Source: Streptomyces cynarae (GTDB lineage: Bacteria; Actinomycetota; Actinomycetes; Streptomycetales; Streptomycetaceae). From it: a stretch of 64,000 nt of DNA. The notes under the pieces were generated by a model, which saw only the letters and a program-made list of their open reading frames with translations, was not told where the DNA came from and did not search any database. The translations under genes were made by a program, and so were the position numbers. The stretch covers positions 6,044,001 through 6,108,000 of the forward strand of contig NZ_CP106793.1 of the NCBI RefSeq assembly GCF_025642135.1, written 5' to 3'. The stretch's first letter is position 1. Each line of letters begins with the position of its first letter. Shown here in pieces: positions 28,213 to 38,385 of the stretch.

Positions 28213-28296
28213 CCTCAGGGGCGCGGGGCTGTGTCGATATACGGCTCCGCCGCGTGGGCGCGCCCAGCCACGAACGAGCCGCACCCGCCGGCCTGC
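28213..28296. repeat. Dispersed Streptomyces intergenic repeat
   Basis: From CAGGGGCGCGGGGCTGTGTC to GCCACGAACGAGCCGCACCC this matches, from memory, a repeat found many times in Streptomyces intergenic DNA (pattern GGGGCGCGGGG...GCGC.ACCAGCCACGA...GCCGC). It fills much of the 230-base gap between the two SseB genes. Confidence 0.6.
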
Positions 28297-28417
28297 AGCA
28301 GAGCCCGAGCTCTTGGGCGCCCGCGGCCGGCGGCAGCCACCGCGCACCGGCTGTCAGCGGACCCACCTAACCTGGTTTCATATGCGGAGCACATCGTCAG
28401 CGAAGGGGCGGTAAAGG

Positions 28418-29221
28418 GTGAGCGGGGTGAGCGCGAGCGGCACCACGGCCGGCCAGGTCGAACACATGCTGCGCCAGGTGACGCCCGGGCGTTACGACGC
28501 CTACGAGGCGCTCCTGCGCGCGCTCGCAACCCCGTCCACCGGCAGGGTCTGGATGCTGCTGTGGCACGGCCAGGCCGGCTCACCCGACGCCCAGTACGCG
28601 ACCATGGAAGTGGACGGCAACGGCTACGCGCCGTGCGTCACCTCCGCACAGGAGCTTTCGGCCAGCGGCTGGACCCGCTCCTACGAGGTGATCGACGGCG
28701 CCGACGCGGCCCGCGCCCTCTACCCCGGCCACTACGGCCTGTGGCTCAACCCGCACGCGCCCGGCGGTGGCGTCGGCATCCCCTGGCTGGACCTGCGCCG
28801 CATCGCCGCCGGCCTGGAGCACCAGCCCGCGGGCCCCCTCAGGCTGTCCGAACCGGCCATCGAGATCCCACAGTTCTACGCGCTGCTCACCCAGAACGCC
28901 CACCGCACGCCCGCCGTGCGCTCCCTGCGCCGCGCCTGGGTGCAACCCGCCCTCGGCGCCCCGTACTTGGCGATCGGCCTGGACGTCTACGACACCTCAC
29001 CGCCCGCCGTCGACTCGGTGCGGGCGATGATGCAGCAGTCCGTCACGGCCGTCCCGGAGGGCCTGCCGGTGTCGACGGTCGCGCTGTCCGACGAGGACGA
29101 CCCGGTGGCGATGTGGCTCCGGGTCAACTCCCGCCCGTTCTACGACCGCGAGGCCCACGCCCCGGCACCGGCCCCCGCGGCGGGCGGCTACGGCTATCCG
29201 CCGTTGCGCGGGGCGTACTGA
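28418..29221 (+). CDS. SseB-family protein, second copy
   Basis: A 267-residue paralogue of the preceding gene in the same direction: VEHMLRQVTPGRYDAYEALLRALA, VWMLLWHGQAGSPDAQYATMEVDGNGYAP, YPGHYGLWLNPHAPGGGVGIPWLDLR, and a C-terminal part ending WLRVNSRPFYDRE plus a Pro/Ala/Gly/Tyr tail. The ordering of motifs matches copy one, but identity is low, so the duplication is old. It starts at GTG 28418. Function unknown beyond the family name. Confidence 0.8.
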   Translation: MSGVSASGTTAGQVEHMLRQVTPGRYDAYEALLRALATPSTGRVWMLLWHGQAGSPDAQYATMEVDGNGYAPCVTSAQELSASGWTRSYEVIDGADAARALYPGHYGLWLNPHAPGGGVGIPWLDLRRIAAGLEHQPAGPLRLSEPAIEIPQFYALLTQNAHRTPAVRSLRRAWVQPALGAPYLAIGLDVYDTSPPAVDSVRAMMQQSVTAVPEGLPVSTVALSDEDDPVAMWLRVNSRPFYDREAHAPAPAPAAGGYGYPPLRGAY

Positions 29222-29542
29222 CGTCCGTACTTCCCGGGCGGAGGACTTGGTTCGGTAGCCGGAGCTCTTCTTCGCGCGTAGATGAGGGTGGATGGTCCCT
29301 CTCTCGCGTGAAGTGTCCTAATTTGCTGGTGTCCGCACCGCGTTACCAGCTGTCCGGATAACGGATCTCCCCAGTCCGCATCACGTTTATGCATCCTTTC
29401 TTTGCCAAGTCTGGCCACTGATCGCCGAAGCATTGAAGACTCCGGCTTCAAGGGGTTCGCCCCTGTGTACGACGGACTGATTCATGCCGCCACCGCGGCA
29501 AGTGCGGGCCGGCCACCGCCGGTTGAGAGGGGTCCCTGCCAG
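29222..29542 (+). other. Long leader of the peptide transporter operon
   Basis: This 321-base gap has no protein-like frame. It includes AT-richer stretches (around 29315-29330 and 29385-29400), a hairpin AGGGG-TTCG-CCCCT near 29452-29465, and GAGAGGGG ahead of the ATG at 29543. It presumably carries the operon promoter; I cannot place the -35 and -10 boxes with confidence. Confidence 0.45.
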
Positions 29543-30550
29543 ATGACGGCACCATTGCACGAGCCGACTGCGGAAGCGGCCCCGGGGGCGGCCGAGGAAG
29601 CAGCAGCTGCCGCCACCGACGCGAAAGCCGTTCAGGGCCGCTCCCTGGGACGGATCGCCTGGGAGCGTCTCAAGCAGGACAAGCTCGCCCTCACGGGCGG
29701 CATCGTCGTGCTCGTGCTCATCGCGGTCGCCCTGCTCGCGCCCGTGATCTCCAACCTGGTCGGGCAGGATCCCGACGCGTACCACGAGAACCTGATCGAC
29801 CCGCTCTTCGGCACCCCCAAGGGGTCCCTGGGCGGCATCAGCGGCGATCACCTGCTGGGTGTCGAGCCGGTCAACGGCCGTGACATCTTCGCCCGCATCC
29901 TCTACGGCGCGCGGGTCTCGCTGCTGGTCGGCTTCCTGTCCGCCATGGTCGCCGTCATCCTCGGCACCGTCCTGGGTGTCCTGGCCGGCTTCTTCGGCGG
30001 CTGGGTCGACTCGATCGTCAGCCGCGTCATGGACGGTCTGCTCGCCTTCCCGCAGCTGCTGTTCACCATCGCGCTGGTCTCCGTCATGCCGAACAACATG
30101 CTGGGGCTGACCGGCTCCAGCGTGCGCGTGTTCGTGATGATCCTGGTCATCGGCTTCTTCGGCTGGCCCTACATCGGACGCGTGGTTCGCGGCCAGACGC
30201 TCTCGCTGCGTGAGCGCGAGTACGTCGAGGCGGCCCGCTCGCTCGGCGCCGGGCGCCTCTACATCCTCTTCAAGGAGCTGCTGCCCAACCTCGTCGCGCC
30301 GATCATCGTGTACACGACAATGATGATCCCCACCAACATCCTCACCGAGGCGGCACTCAGCTTCCTGGGCGTGGGCGTCAAGCCGCCCACGGCCTCCTGG
30401 GGACAGATGCTTTCGAGCGCGATCGACTACTACGACTCGGACCCCATGTACATGGTGGTCCCGGGCGTGGCGATCTTCATCACCGTTCTTGCATTCAACC
30501 TCTTCGGCGACGGCGTGCGCGATGCGCTGGACCCGAAGGGCTCCCGCTGA
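29543..30550 (+). CDS. Peptide ABC transporter permease (OppC/DppC type)
   Basis: Inner-membrane permease of 335 residues. A Glu/Ala-rich cytoplasmic N-terminus precedes the OppC N-terminal segment (RIAWERLKQDKLALTGGIVVLVLIAVALLAP), then the binding-protein-dependent transport domain with the EAA loop EYVEAARSLGAGRLYILFKELLPN and about six membrane segments. LLGVEPVNGRDIFARILYGARVSL is characteristic of OppC. ATG 29543 is used. First gene of a five-gene operon; the other permease comes third. Confidence 0.93.
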   Translation: MTAPLHEPTAEAAPGAAEEAAAAATDAKAVQGRSLGRIAWERLKQDKLALTGGIVVLVLIAVALLAPVISNLVGQDPDAYHENLIDPLFGTPKGSLGGISGDHLLGVEPVNGRDIFARILYGARVSLLVGFLSAMVAVILGTVLGVLAGFFGGWVDSIVSRVMDGLLAFPQLLFTIALVSVMPNNMLGLTGSSVRVFVMILVIGFFGWPYIGRVVRGQTLSLREREYVEAARSLGAGRLYILFKELLPNLVAPIIVYTTMMIPTNILTEAALSFLGVGVKPPTASWGQMLSSAIDYYDSDPMYMVVPGVAIFITVLAFNLFGDGVRDALDPKGSR

Positions 30551-30619
30551 ACTGCCGTACCCGAAGCTTCCCGTGGCACCTGCACGGGGTCTCTCATCAA
30601 ATCCGGAGGATCCGAGATC

Positions 30620-32413
30620 GTGACTACCCAACGCACCTCAGGGCGGCGCAAGCAGGCCATGGCCGCTGCCGCCGTGGTCGCCGCGCTGCTGACCACGGCG
30701 GCGTGCGGCGGCGGCAACGACGACAACAGCGGTTCGAAGAACGGTGCGGCCGGCTTCGACGCGGCGAACAACAAGGTCGCCCAGGCCTCCCTGGCCAAGA
30801 AGGGCGGCACGCTGAAGTTCGGTGGGGCCCAGGACGCCGACTCGTGGGACACCACGCGCGGCTACTACGGCTTCGCCTGGAACTTCATGCGCTACTACAG
30901 CCGCCAGCTCGTCACGAACAAGACGGAGCCCGGTAAGGAAGGCGCCAAGCTGACCCCGGACCTCGCCACCGGGCTCGCCAAGGTCTCCGACAACGGCAAG
31001 ACGTACACGTACACGCTGCGTGACGGGATCACCTGGGAGGACGGCAAGCCGATCACCTCCAAGGACGTCAAGTACGGCATCGAGCGCGTGTGGGCGCAGG
31101 ACGTGCTGTCCGGCGGCCCGACCTACCTGAAGGACTTCCTGGACCCGGACGGCAAGTACCAGGGCCCGTACAAGGACACGTCCGCGGACCACCTCGGTCT
31201 GAAGGCGATCGACACGCCCGACGACAAGACGATCGTCTTCCACCTGCCCAAGGCGAACGCCGACTTCGAGGAAGTGCTCGCGCTGACCTCGGCGTCCCCG
31301 GTCCGCCAGGACAAGGACACCAAGTCCAAGTACGCGCTGCACCCGTTCTCCTCGGGCCCGTACAAGTTCCAGTCGTACAACCCGGGCAAGGACCTCACTC
31401 TGGTCCGCAACACCAACTGGAAGCAGTCCTCGGACCCGATCCGCAAGGCGTACCCGGACAAGATCACCGTCCAGTTCTTCTCCGACGCCAACCAGCTGGA
31501 CCAGCGTCTGCTCAACGGTGACATCGATCTGGACATCAACCAGACCGGCATGTCGCCCCAGGGGCGTACCACCGCCCTGAAGGAGCACAAGGCCAACCTG
31601 GACAACCCGGTCTCGGGCTACATCCGTTACGCGGTCTTCCCGCAGAGCGTGAAGCCGTTCGACAACGAGCACTGCCGCAAGGCCGTCATCTACGGCGCCG
31701 ACCACGTCTCCCTGCAGACCGCCCGCGGTGGCCCCGTCGCCGGTGGTGACATCGGCACCAACATGCTGCCGCCGTCCGTCCCGGGCGCCGAAGGCCAGAA
31801 GTACGACCCGTACGAGCTCGCCGGTGCCAACAAGAACGGCAACGCCGCCAAGGCCAAGGAAGAGCTGAAGGCCTGCGGCCAGCCCAACGGCTTCAGCACC
31901 ACCATCGCCGTCCGCAACAACAAGCCGGTCGAGGTGGCCACCGCCCAGTCCCTGCAGGCGTCGCTGAAGAAGATCGGCATCAACGCCCAGATCGACCAGT
32001 ACGACGGTTCGCAGACCACCGGCATCATCGGTAGCCCCGACAACGTGAAGAAGAAGGGCTACGGCATCATCGTCATGGGCTGGGGCCCGGACTTCCCGAC
32101 CGTCCAGGGCTTCGGTCTGCCGCTGTGGGACAGCAAGTACATCCTGCAGAGCGGCAACAACAACTACGCCCTGATCAAGGACAAGACGATCGACGGCCTG
32201 TTCGACCAGTACGTGAACACGCTCGACGACGCGAAGAAGACCGAGATCGCCACGCAGATCAACCACAAGGTCATGGAGGGCGGCTACTACCTGCCCTTCG
32301 TCTTCGAGAAGTTCATCAACTGGCGTTCGAACCGGCTGGCGAACGTGTACACGACCGACGCGTACAGCGGTCAGTACGACTTCGTCAACCTGGGCCTGAA
32401 GTCCGCGAAGTAA
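30620..32413 (+). CDS. Peptide-binding lipoprotein of the ABC transporter (OppA/DppA type, SBP family 5)
   Basis: Extracellular solute-binding lipoprotein of 597 residues: lipobox TTAAC with Cys29, a GGG linker, then the family-5 fold (GGTLKFGGAQDADSWDT, TYTYTLRDGITWEDGKPITSKDVKYGIERV, the hallmark region in its usual place). It captures oligopeptides or similar and delivers them to the two permeases. GTG 30620 has GGAGG upstream. In Streptomyces such systems can affect differentiation by importing peptides, but no such role can be claimed for this one. Confidence 0.95.
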   Translation: MTTQRTSGRRKQAMAAAAVVAALLTTAACGGGNDDNSGSKNGAAGFDAANNKVAQASLAKKGGTLKFGGAQDADSWDTTRGYYGFAWNFMRYYSRQLVTNKTEPGKEGAKLTPDLATGLAKVSDNGKTYTYTLRDGITWEDGKPITSKDVKYGIERVWAQDVLSGGPTYLKDFLDPDGKYQGPYKDTSADHLGLKAIDTPDDKTIVFHLPKANADFEEVLALTSASPVRQDKDTKSKYALHPFSSGPYKFQSYNPGKDLTLVRNTNWKQSSDPIRKAYPDKITVQFFSDANQLDQRLLNGDIDLDINQTGMSPQGRTTALKEHKANLDNPVSGYIRYAVFPQSVKPFDNEHCRKAVIYGADHVSLQTARGGPVAGGDIGTNMLPPSVPGAEGQKYDPYELAGANKNGNAAKAKEELKACGQPNGFSTTIAVRNNKPVEVATAQSLQASLKKIGINAQIDQYDGSQTTGIIGSPDNVKKKGYGIIVMGWGPDFPTVQGFGLPLWDSKYILQSGNNNYALIKDKTIDGLFDQYVNTLDDAKKTEIATQINHKVMEGGYYLPFVFEKFINWRSNRLANVYTTDAYSGQYDFVNLGLKSAK

Positions 32414-32523
32414 ACCCGGCACACCCGCCGTACGGCACGAAAGGCAGGTGAAGGCCGGCGCGGCGTGACCGCGGGCCACCGGACAACCTCCGGTGGCCCG
32501 CGGTCCGCGGCGGGCCGTTAGCT

Positions 32524-33522
32524 GTGCTCGCTTACCTCATCAGGCGGCTCTTCGCCGCCGCAGTGATGCTTGTGGTCATCGTCATGGTGGTCTTCGGCAT
32601 CTTCTTCCTCGTCCCCAAGTGGGCGGGCGTCGACATCGCCGCGAGTTTCGTGGGCAAGCAGGCCGACCCGGCCGCCGTGGAGGCGGTGCGCGAGAAGCTG
32701 GGCCTCGGCGACCCGATCTACGTCCAGGTCTGGGAGTTCTTCAAGGGCATCTTCGCGGGCCGCACGTACGCGGCCGGCGGTGACGTCACCCACTGCGCCG
32801 CACCGTGCTTCGGCTACTCCTTCCGCAGTGAACAGGCCGTCTGGCCGGTGCTGACAGACCGCTTCCCGGTGACCCTGGGTCTCGCGCTCGGTGCCGCAGT
32901 GCTGTGGCTGATCTTCGGCATCGCGGCGGGTGTGCTCTCCGCGCTCAAGCGGGGCAGCATCTGGGACCGCGGCGCGATGGTCGTCGCCCTGGCGGGTGTG
33001 TCCCTCCCCATCTACTTCACCGGCCTGCTCAGCCTGGCGATCTTCGCCTTCGGCCTGAAGTGGATCGACGCCCAGTACGTGCCCCTCGACCAGAGCGTCG
33101 GCGGCTGGTTCGGCGGCATGATCCTGCCGTGGATCACCCTCGCGTTCCTGTACGCGGCGATGTACGCCCGGATCACCCGCGCCACCATGCTGGAGATCCT
33201 CGGCGAGGACTACATCCGCACCGCCCGCGCAAAGGGCCTGCGCGAACAGACGGTCATCGGGAAGCACGCCATGCGCTCGACGATGACGCCCATCCTGACC
33301 ATGCTCGGCATGGACCTCGGCGCGCTCATCGGCGGCGCCATCCTGACCGAGTCCACGTTCAACCTGCCGGGCCTCGGTCGTGCCGTGCTCGACGCCATCA
33401 GGAACCAGGACCTGCCCATCATCCTGGGCGTCACCCTGATCACTTCCCTCGCGGTGCTCATCGCCAACCTCGTGGTGGACGTTCTGTACGCCGTGATCGA
33501 CCCCCGAGTGAGGCTCTCATGA
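32524..33522 (+). CDS. Peptide ABC transporter permease (OppB/DppB type)
   Basis: Inner-membrane permease of 332 residues beginning [24 protein letters not shown], the standard OppB start, with six membrane segments, the EAA loop [23 protein letters not shown] and [23 protein letters not shown]. It starts at GTG 32524 and its last bases ATGA contain the start of the OppD-type ATPase. The middle outer loop (about 75-100) contains two Cys (THCAAPCF) that could bond. Confidence 0.94.
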   Translation: MLAYLIRRLFAAAVMLVVIVMVVFGIFFLVPKWAGVDIAASFVGKQADPAAVEAVREKLGLGDPIYVQVWEFFKGIFAGRTYAAGGDVTHCAAPCFGYSFRSEQAVWPVLTDRFPVTLGLALGAAVLWLIFGIAAGVLSALKRGSIWDRGAMVVALAGVSLPIYFTGLLSLAIFAFGLKWIDAQYVPLDQSVGGWFGGMILPWITLAFLYAAMYARITRATMLEILGEDYIRTARAKGLREQTVIGKHAMRSTMTPILTMLGMDLGALIGGAILTESTFNLPGLGRAVLDAIRNQDLPIILGVTLITSLAVLIANLVVDVLYAVIDPRVRLS

Positions 33523-34616
33523 GCGAACTCAGCAAGACCGGAGCAGCCGTGAGCGAACCCACGAGTTCCTCGCCCGCGCCGACCGCCTTCCTGGAGGTGC
33601 GCGACCTCAAGGTGCACTTCCCGACCGACGACGGCCTGGTGAAGTCCGTCGACGGCCTCAGCTTCCAGCTGGAGAAGGGCAAGACCCTCGGCATCGTGGG
33701 CGAGTCGGGCTCCGGCAAGTCCGTCACCTCGCTCGGCATCATGGGCCTGCACACCACGGGCCAGTACGGCAAGCGCAAGGCGCAGATCTCCGGCGAGATC
33801 TGGCTGAACGGCACCGAGCTGCTGTCCGCCGACCCCGACCAGGTGCGCAAGATGCGCGGTCGCGAGATGGCGATGATCTTCCAGGACCCGCTGTCCGCGC
33901 TGCACCCGTACTACACGATCGGCCAGCAGATCGTGGAGGCGTACCGGATCCACCACGACGTCGACAAGAAGACCGCCCGCAAGCGGGCGATCGAGATGCT
34001 CGACCGGGTGGGCATCCCGCAGCCCGACAAGCGTGTCGACAACTACCCGCACGAGTTCTCCGGCGGTATGCGCCAGCGCGCGATGATCGCGATGTCGCTG
34101 GTCAACAACCCCGAACTGCTCATCGCGGACGAGCCGACCACCGCCCTGGACGTGACCGTCCAGGCGCAGATCCTCGACCTCATGCGCGATCTGCAGAAGG
34201 AGTTCGGCTCCGCCGTCGTCATCATCACCCACGACCTGGGCGTCGTCGCCGAACTGGCCGACGACATCCTGGTGATGTACGGCGGCCGCTGTGTGGAACG
34301 CGGGCCGGCCGAGAAGGTGTTCTACGAGCCCCGCCACCCCTACACCTGGGGCCTGCTCGGCTCGATGCCGCGCCTGGACCGCGAGCAGCAGGAGCGCCTC
34401 ATTCCGGTCAAGGGCTCACCGCCCTCCCTGATCAACGTCCCGTCCGGCTGCGCCTTCAACCCCCGCTGCCCGTACGCCGACGTCCCGAAGGACAACGTCA
34501 CCCGCACCGTCCGGCCCGAGCTGACCGAGGTCGACGGCCGGCACTGGGCCGCCTGCCACATGTCGCAGGAGCAGCGGGAGCGTATCTGGACCGAAGAGAT
34601 TGCGCCGAAGCTGTGA
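33519..34616 (+). CDS. Peptide ABC transporter ATP-binding protein (OppD/DppD type)
   Basis: A 365-residue ATPase with Walker [10 protein letters not shown]-loop [13 protein letters not shown], signature [16 protein letters not shown], Walker [13 protein letters not shown] and H-loop ITHDLGVV. The C-terminal oligopeptide domain has the Cys pattern [11 protein letters not shown] ... WAACH that in this family can bind an Fe-S cluster. It overlaps the permease by 4 bases (ATGA) and the next ATPase by 4 (GTGA), so the operon is tightly coupled. Confidence 0.95.
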   Translation: MSELSKTGAAVSEPTSSSPAPTAFLEVRDLKVHFPTDDGLVKSVDGLSFQLEKGKTLGIVGESGSGKSVTSLGIMGLHTTGQYGKRKAQISGEIWLNGTELLSADPDQVRKMRGREMAMIFQDPLSALHPYYTIGQQIVEAYRIHHDVDKKTARKRAIEMLDRVGIPQPDKRVDNYPHEFSGGMRQRAMIAMSLVNNPELLIADEPTTALDVTVQAQILDLMRDLQKEFGSAVVIITHDLGVVAELADDILVMYGGRCVERGPAEKVFYEPRHPYTWGLLGSMPRLDREQQERLIPVKGSPPSLINVPSGCAFNPRCPYADVPKDNVTRTVRPELTEVDGRHWAACHMSQEQRERIWTEEIAPKL

Positions 34617-36112
34617 GCGAGAACTCCAAGGACGCGGCAGTGACGATTCCTGCGCAGAGTGACGGTGCCACCCTCACCAAGGACGCCGCACCCGGCGAGA
34701 CCCTGCTGAAGGTGACCGGCCTCAAGAAGCACTTCCCCATCCGCAAGGGCCTGCTCCAGCGGCAGGTCGGCGCCGTGCGCGCGGTCGACGGCCTCGACTT
34801 CGAGGTCAAGGCCGGTGAAACCCTCGGCGTCGTCGGCGAGTCCGGATGCGGCAAGTCCACCATGGGCCGGCTGATCACCCGGCTGCTGGAGCCGACCGAG
34901 GGCACCGTCGAGTTCGAGGGCAAGGACATCACGCACCTCGGCGTGAGCGGGATGCGCCCGCTGCGCCGCGATGTGCAGATGATCTTCCAGGACCCGTACT
35001 CGTCGCTGAACCCGCGCCACACCATCGGCACCATCGTCGGCGCGCCCTTCCGGCTCCAGGGCGTCACGCCCGAGGGCGGCATCAAGAAGGAAGTGCAGCG
35101 GCTGCTGTCGGTCGTGGGTCTCAACCCCGAGCACTACAACCGCTATCCGCACGAGTTCTCCGGCGGTCAGCGCCAGCGCATCGGCATCGCCCGGGCGCTC
35201 GCGCTCAACCCGAAGCTGGTCGTGGCCGACGAGCCGGTGTCCGCGCTGGACGTGTCGATCCAGGCGCAGGTCGTCAACCTGCTCGACGACCTCCAGCAGG
35301 AGCTGGGCCTGACGTATGTGATCATCGCGCACGACCTGTCGGTCGTCCGGCACGTCTCGGACCGGATCGCGGTGATGTACCTCGGCAAGATCGTCGAGCT
35401 GGCCGACCGCGACTCGCTGTACAGGGCGCCGATGCATCCGTACACCAAGGCGCTGATGTCGGCGGTGCCGATCCCGGACCCGAAGCGGAAGAACGCCAAG
35501 AGCGAGCGCATCCTGCTCAAGGGCGACGTCCCCTCGCCGATCTCGCCGCCGAGCGGTTGCCGTTTCCACACCCGGTGCTGGAAGGCGACGGAGATCTGCC
35601 GGACCACCGAGCCGCAGCTGGTGGAGCTGAAGCCGGGGCAGCGGGTGGCCTGCCACCACCCGGAGAACTTCGAGGACCAGGCTCCGCAGGACACGGTGCT
35701 GCTCTCCGACGCCAAGGAGGCGGCGAAGCTGGTCGCCGACGAGGTGCTGGCGGAGTCCGCGGAGACGTCGGCGGCGGTGGCCGCGGAGGTCGAAGCCGAA
35801 GCCGAGGCCGAGGCCTCCGGTGCACCGGATGCGACGGAGGAGCCCTCCGAGGCATCCGACCACTCCGAGGACTCCGAGGACTCCGAGGACGCGGAAGCAC
35901 CCTCCGCGGAGGAGACCCCCGCATCCGCGGGAGAGGAGTCCGCGGAGGTTACCGCCGAAGAGACGCCCTCGGGCGAGCCCTCCGGCGAGTCGGACTCCGA
36001 GGAGCCTGCCGAAGAGGCGCCCTCGGACGAACCCGACGGCGAGGCGCCCTCGAAGGAGCCCGCTCCCGACAAGCCCGCGGCAGCGGACCGTCAGGAGTCA
36101 ACCGACAAGTAA
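34613..36112 (+). CDS. Peptide ABC transporter ATP-binding protein (OppF/DppF type) with a long acidic tail
   Basis: A 499-residue protein. The ATPase part (about 25-360) is normal: Walker [11 protein letters not shown]-loop [17 protein letters not shown], signature [15 protein letters not shown], Walker [14 protein letters not shown]-loop IAHDLSVV, and the Cys-containing oligopeptide domain ([15 protein letters not shown]). The last ~130 residues are an extension dominated by Glu, Ser, Ala, Pro and Asp (for example [17 protein letters not shown]), likely disordered and very acidic. OppF proteins usually end near residue 350. It starts at GTG 34613, overlapping OppD by 4 bases. Confidence 0.93.
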   Translation: MSENSKDAAVTIPAQSDGATLTKDAAPGETLLKVTGLKKHFPIRKGLLQRQVGAVRAVDGLDFEVKAGETLGVVGESGCGKSTMGRLITRLLEPTEGTVEFEGKDITHLGVSGMRPLRRDVQMIFQDPYSSLNPRHTIGTIVGAPFRLQGVTPEGGIKKEVQRLLSVVGLNPEHYNRYPHEFSGGQRQRIGIARALALNPKLVVADEPVSALDVSIQAQVVNLLDDLQQELGLTYVIIAHDLSVVRHVSDRIAVMYLGKIVELADRDSLYRAPMHPYTKALMSAVPIPDPKRKNAKSERILLKGDVPSPISPPSGCRFHTRCWKATEICRTTEPQLVELKPGQRVACHHPENFEDQAPQDTVLLSDAKEAAKLVADEVLAESAETSAAVAAEVEAEAEAEASGAPDATEEPSEASDHSEDSEDSEDAEAPSAEETPASAGEESAEVTAEETPSGEPSGESDSEEPAEEAPSDEPDGEAPSKEPAPDKPAAADRQESTDK

Positions 36113-36113
36113 G

Positions 36114-36138
36114 GCATGACAACTTGGCAAAGTCATGC
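36114..36138. terminator. Weak hairpin after the peptide transporter operon
   Basis: GCATGAC (36114-36120) pairs with GTCATGC (36132-36138) around 11 bases, starting 1 base after the last stop. The short stem and lack of a T-run make termination uncertain; it could instead be an operator for the peptidase gene. Confidence 0.35.
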
Positions 36139-36217
36139 ACATGACCGAACGGGAGAGTGCAGAGTCTGGCGTGACCGTCCGATCGACTGATCGGCGCACG
36201 CTCGAAGGGATGACTCC

Positions 36218-37618
36218 ATGGCACTCTCCCGTTCGGCACGTTCGGGGCGCTTAGGTGTTCTGGTCACGGCGGCGGCCTCCTTCCTCGCCGTCGCGGCGTC
36301 CTCCGCCCCGGCCCCGGGCTCCGACGGCATCGGCGACGCCTACTTCCCGCAACTCGGCAACGGCGGCTTCGACGCCCGCCACTACGACCTCGACGTGGCG
36401 TACGCCCCGGACACCGGCCGTCTCGACGGCCGTACGACGATCACGGCCCGTGCCACCCAGAGCCTCACCTCCTTCGACCTGGACCTGCAGCAGCTTCAGG
36501 TCACGAAGGTCGAGGTGAACGGCAGACCCGCCCGCTTCACGCGCCAGGGCGACGAGATCCGCATCACCCCGCGCGGCGTTCTGCCCGGGGGCCGGGACTT
36601 CACCGTCACCGTCACCTACGGCGGCATGCCGCAGCCCCTCGGCGGCCCGATCGTCTTCGGCTCCAAGTACGGGTGGATGAAGACCGCCGACGGCGTCTTC
36701 GTCGCCTGCGAGCCCAACGCCGCCTCCACCTGGTTCCCGTCCAGCGACCACCCCTCCGACAAGGCCACCTACGACATCCGCATCAGGGCGCCCAAGGGCC
36801 TGACCGCGGTCTCCAACGGACGGCTCATATCGACGTACGACAAGGGGGACCAGACCGTCACCCACTGGCGGGAGTCCAAGCCGATGGCCACCTACCTGGC
36901 GACGGCGACCATCGGAAAGTTCGACGTGCGGACCGGGAAGACGCCGTCCGGGATCCCGATCTACGTGGCCATCGACCCCGTCCTGAAGAACAGCAACAGC
37001 GTCGACGTGTACGCCGTCACCGCCGAGGCCACCGACTACTGGTCGAAGGTCTTCGGCCCGTATCCCTTCGAGGAGACCGGCGCCATCGTCGACGACATGC
37101 CCGAGGCCGGCTTCTCCCTGGAGGTCCAGTCGAAGCCCGCGTACTCGGCCGTCCGCAACGAGACGACGATCGTGCACGAGCTGGCCCACCAGTGGTTCGG
37201 CGACTCGGTCTCGGTGGCGCACTGGAAGGACATCTGGCTCAACGAGGGCTTCGCGACCTACGCCCAGTGGCTGTGGGCCGAGCACAAGGGCACCCGCTCG
37301 GCGCACGACTCCTTCGTCGCGGCGTACGACGCCCGCCCCGCCGACAACGCGTTCTGGCAGATCAAGGTGGCCGACCCGCAGCGCGACACCATGTTCGCCT
37401 CGGCGGTCTACCAGCGCGGGGCGATGACGCTCCAGGCGCTGCGCGAGCGCATCGGCGACACGGCGTTCTTCGAGCTGTTGCCCGCCTGGACCAGGCTCCA
37501 CCGCTACGGCAACGCGAACACCGGCGACTTCATCCGGCTCGCGGAGAGGATCTCCGGGCAGCAGCTCGACGACCTGTTCCAGAAGTGGATCTTCACCACG
37601 GGCAAGCCGGCGCTGTAA
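36218..37618 (+). CDS. Secreted M1-family zinc metallopeptidase
   Basis: Aminopeptidase-type protein of 466 residues with a Sec signal peptide (first ~33 residues). The N-terminal beta-domain begins HYDLDVAYAPDTGRLDGRTTI. The catalytic domain has the zinc site HELAH (H320, H324) and third ligand E343 in NEGFATY, exactly 18 residues later. In place of GAMEN it has EAGFSLEVQS. No C-terminal ERAP-like domain is present, as in short actinobacterial M1 enzymes. Lying after the peptide importer, it may supply peptides or amino acids outside the cell; this is inferred from position. Confidence 0.93.
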   Translation: MALSRSARSGRLGVLVTAAASFLAVAASSAPAPGSDGIGDAYFPQLGNGGFDARHYDLDVAYAPDTGRLDGRTTITARATQSLTSFDLDLQQLQVTKVEVNGRPARFTRQGDEIRITPRGVLPGGRDFTVTVTYGGMPQPLGGPIVFGSKYGWMKTADGVFVACEPNAASTWFPSSDHPSDKATYDIRIRAPKGLTAVSNGRLISTYDKGDQTVTHWRESKPMATYLATATIGKFDVRTGKTPSGIPIYVAIDPVLKNSNSVDVYAVTAEATDYWSKVFGPYPFEETGAIVDDMPEAGFSLEVQSKPAYSAVRNETTIVHELAHQWFGDSVSVAHWKDIWLNEGFATYAQWLWAEHKGTRSAHDSFVAAYDARPADNAFWQIKVADPQRDTMFASAVYQRGAMTLQALRERIGDTAFFELLPAWTRLHRYGNANTGDFIRLAERISGQQLDDLFQKWIFTTGKPAL

Positions 37619-37668
37619 CTTCGGCGCAATCCGGAGTTCCCCTTGCTTTGTAAGGTGCACCCTGCTGG

Positions 37669-38385
37669 ATGGGTGAGAATGTAAGGGTGCTCCAGCAATT
37701 GTTCAGTCCCTCCGTCCAGCACACGCTGGATCTCGTCGGCATCTTCGTCTTCGCGATCTCCGGCGCCCTGCTGGCCGTCCGCAAGAACTTCGACGTGTTC
37801 GGCATCGCCGTGCTCGCCGAGGTCACCGCGCTGGGCGGAGGGCTGTTCCGGGACGTGGTCATCGGCGCCGTGCCGCCGGCCGCGTTCACGGATCTGGGGT
37901 ACTTCCTGACCCCGCTGCTCGCCGCCCTCCTGGTGGTCTTCCTCCATCCCCAGGTGGAGCGCATCCAGGTCGCCGTCAACGTCTTCGACGCGGCCGGCCT
38001 CGGGCTGTTCTGCGTCGCGGGGACGACGAAGGCGTACGCCTACGGGCTCGGCCTGACCGCGTCCGCCGCCCTCGGCCTCGCGACGGCCGTGGGCGGCGGT
38101 GTCCTGCGCGACGTCCTCGCCAACGAGGTGCCCTCGCTGCTGCGCTGGGACCGCGACCTCTACGCGGTCCCGGCGATCGTCGGGGCCACCATGGTCGCGC
38201 TCTGCATACGCTTCGACACGCTGACCCCGCTCACCTCGGGGCTCGCTGTCGTCACCGCTTTCGTACTACGCCTGATGGCGATGAAGTACCACTGGCGAGC
38301 TCCGCGCGCCTGGAACCGGCGGTCCAATGTGGCTGAGGAAGACTCCCCGTGGCCTGGCCGGTCATCTGCTGGCTCAGCCAGGTGA
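37669..38385 (+). CDS. TRIC/UPF0126-family membrane protein (trimeric intracellular cation channel type)
   Basis: A 238-residue membrane protein with about seven hydrophobic segments and the twin glycine-rich motifs of the family: ALGGGLFRDVVIGAVPP in the first half and AVGGGVLRDVLANEVP in the second. Prokaryotic TRIC proteins form potassium-permeable trimers. ATG 37669 is taken; GTG 37687 is possible. The last ~20 residues (EDSPWPGRSSAGSAR) look unnatural and overlap the 3' end of the convergent esterase gene by 134 bases. Confidence 0.88.
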   Translation: MGENVRVLQQLFSPSVQHTLDLVGIFVFAISGALLAVRKNFDVFGIAVLAEVTALGGGLFRDVVIGAVPPAAFTDLGYFLTPLLAALLVVFLHPQVERIQVAVNVFDAAGLGLFCVAGTTKAYAYGLGLTASAALGLATAVGGGVLRDVLANEVPSLLRWDRDLYAVPAIVGATMVALCIRFDTLTPLTSGLAVVTAFVLRLMAMKYHWRAPRAWNRRSNVAEEDSPWPGRSSAGSAR

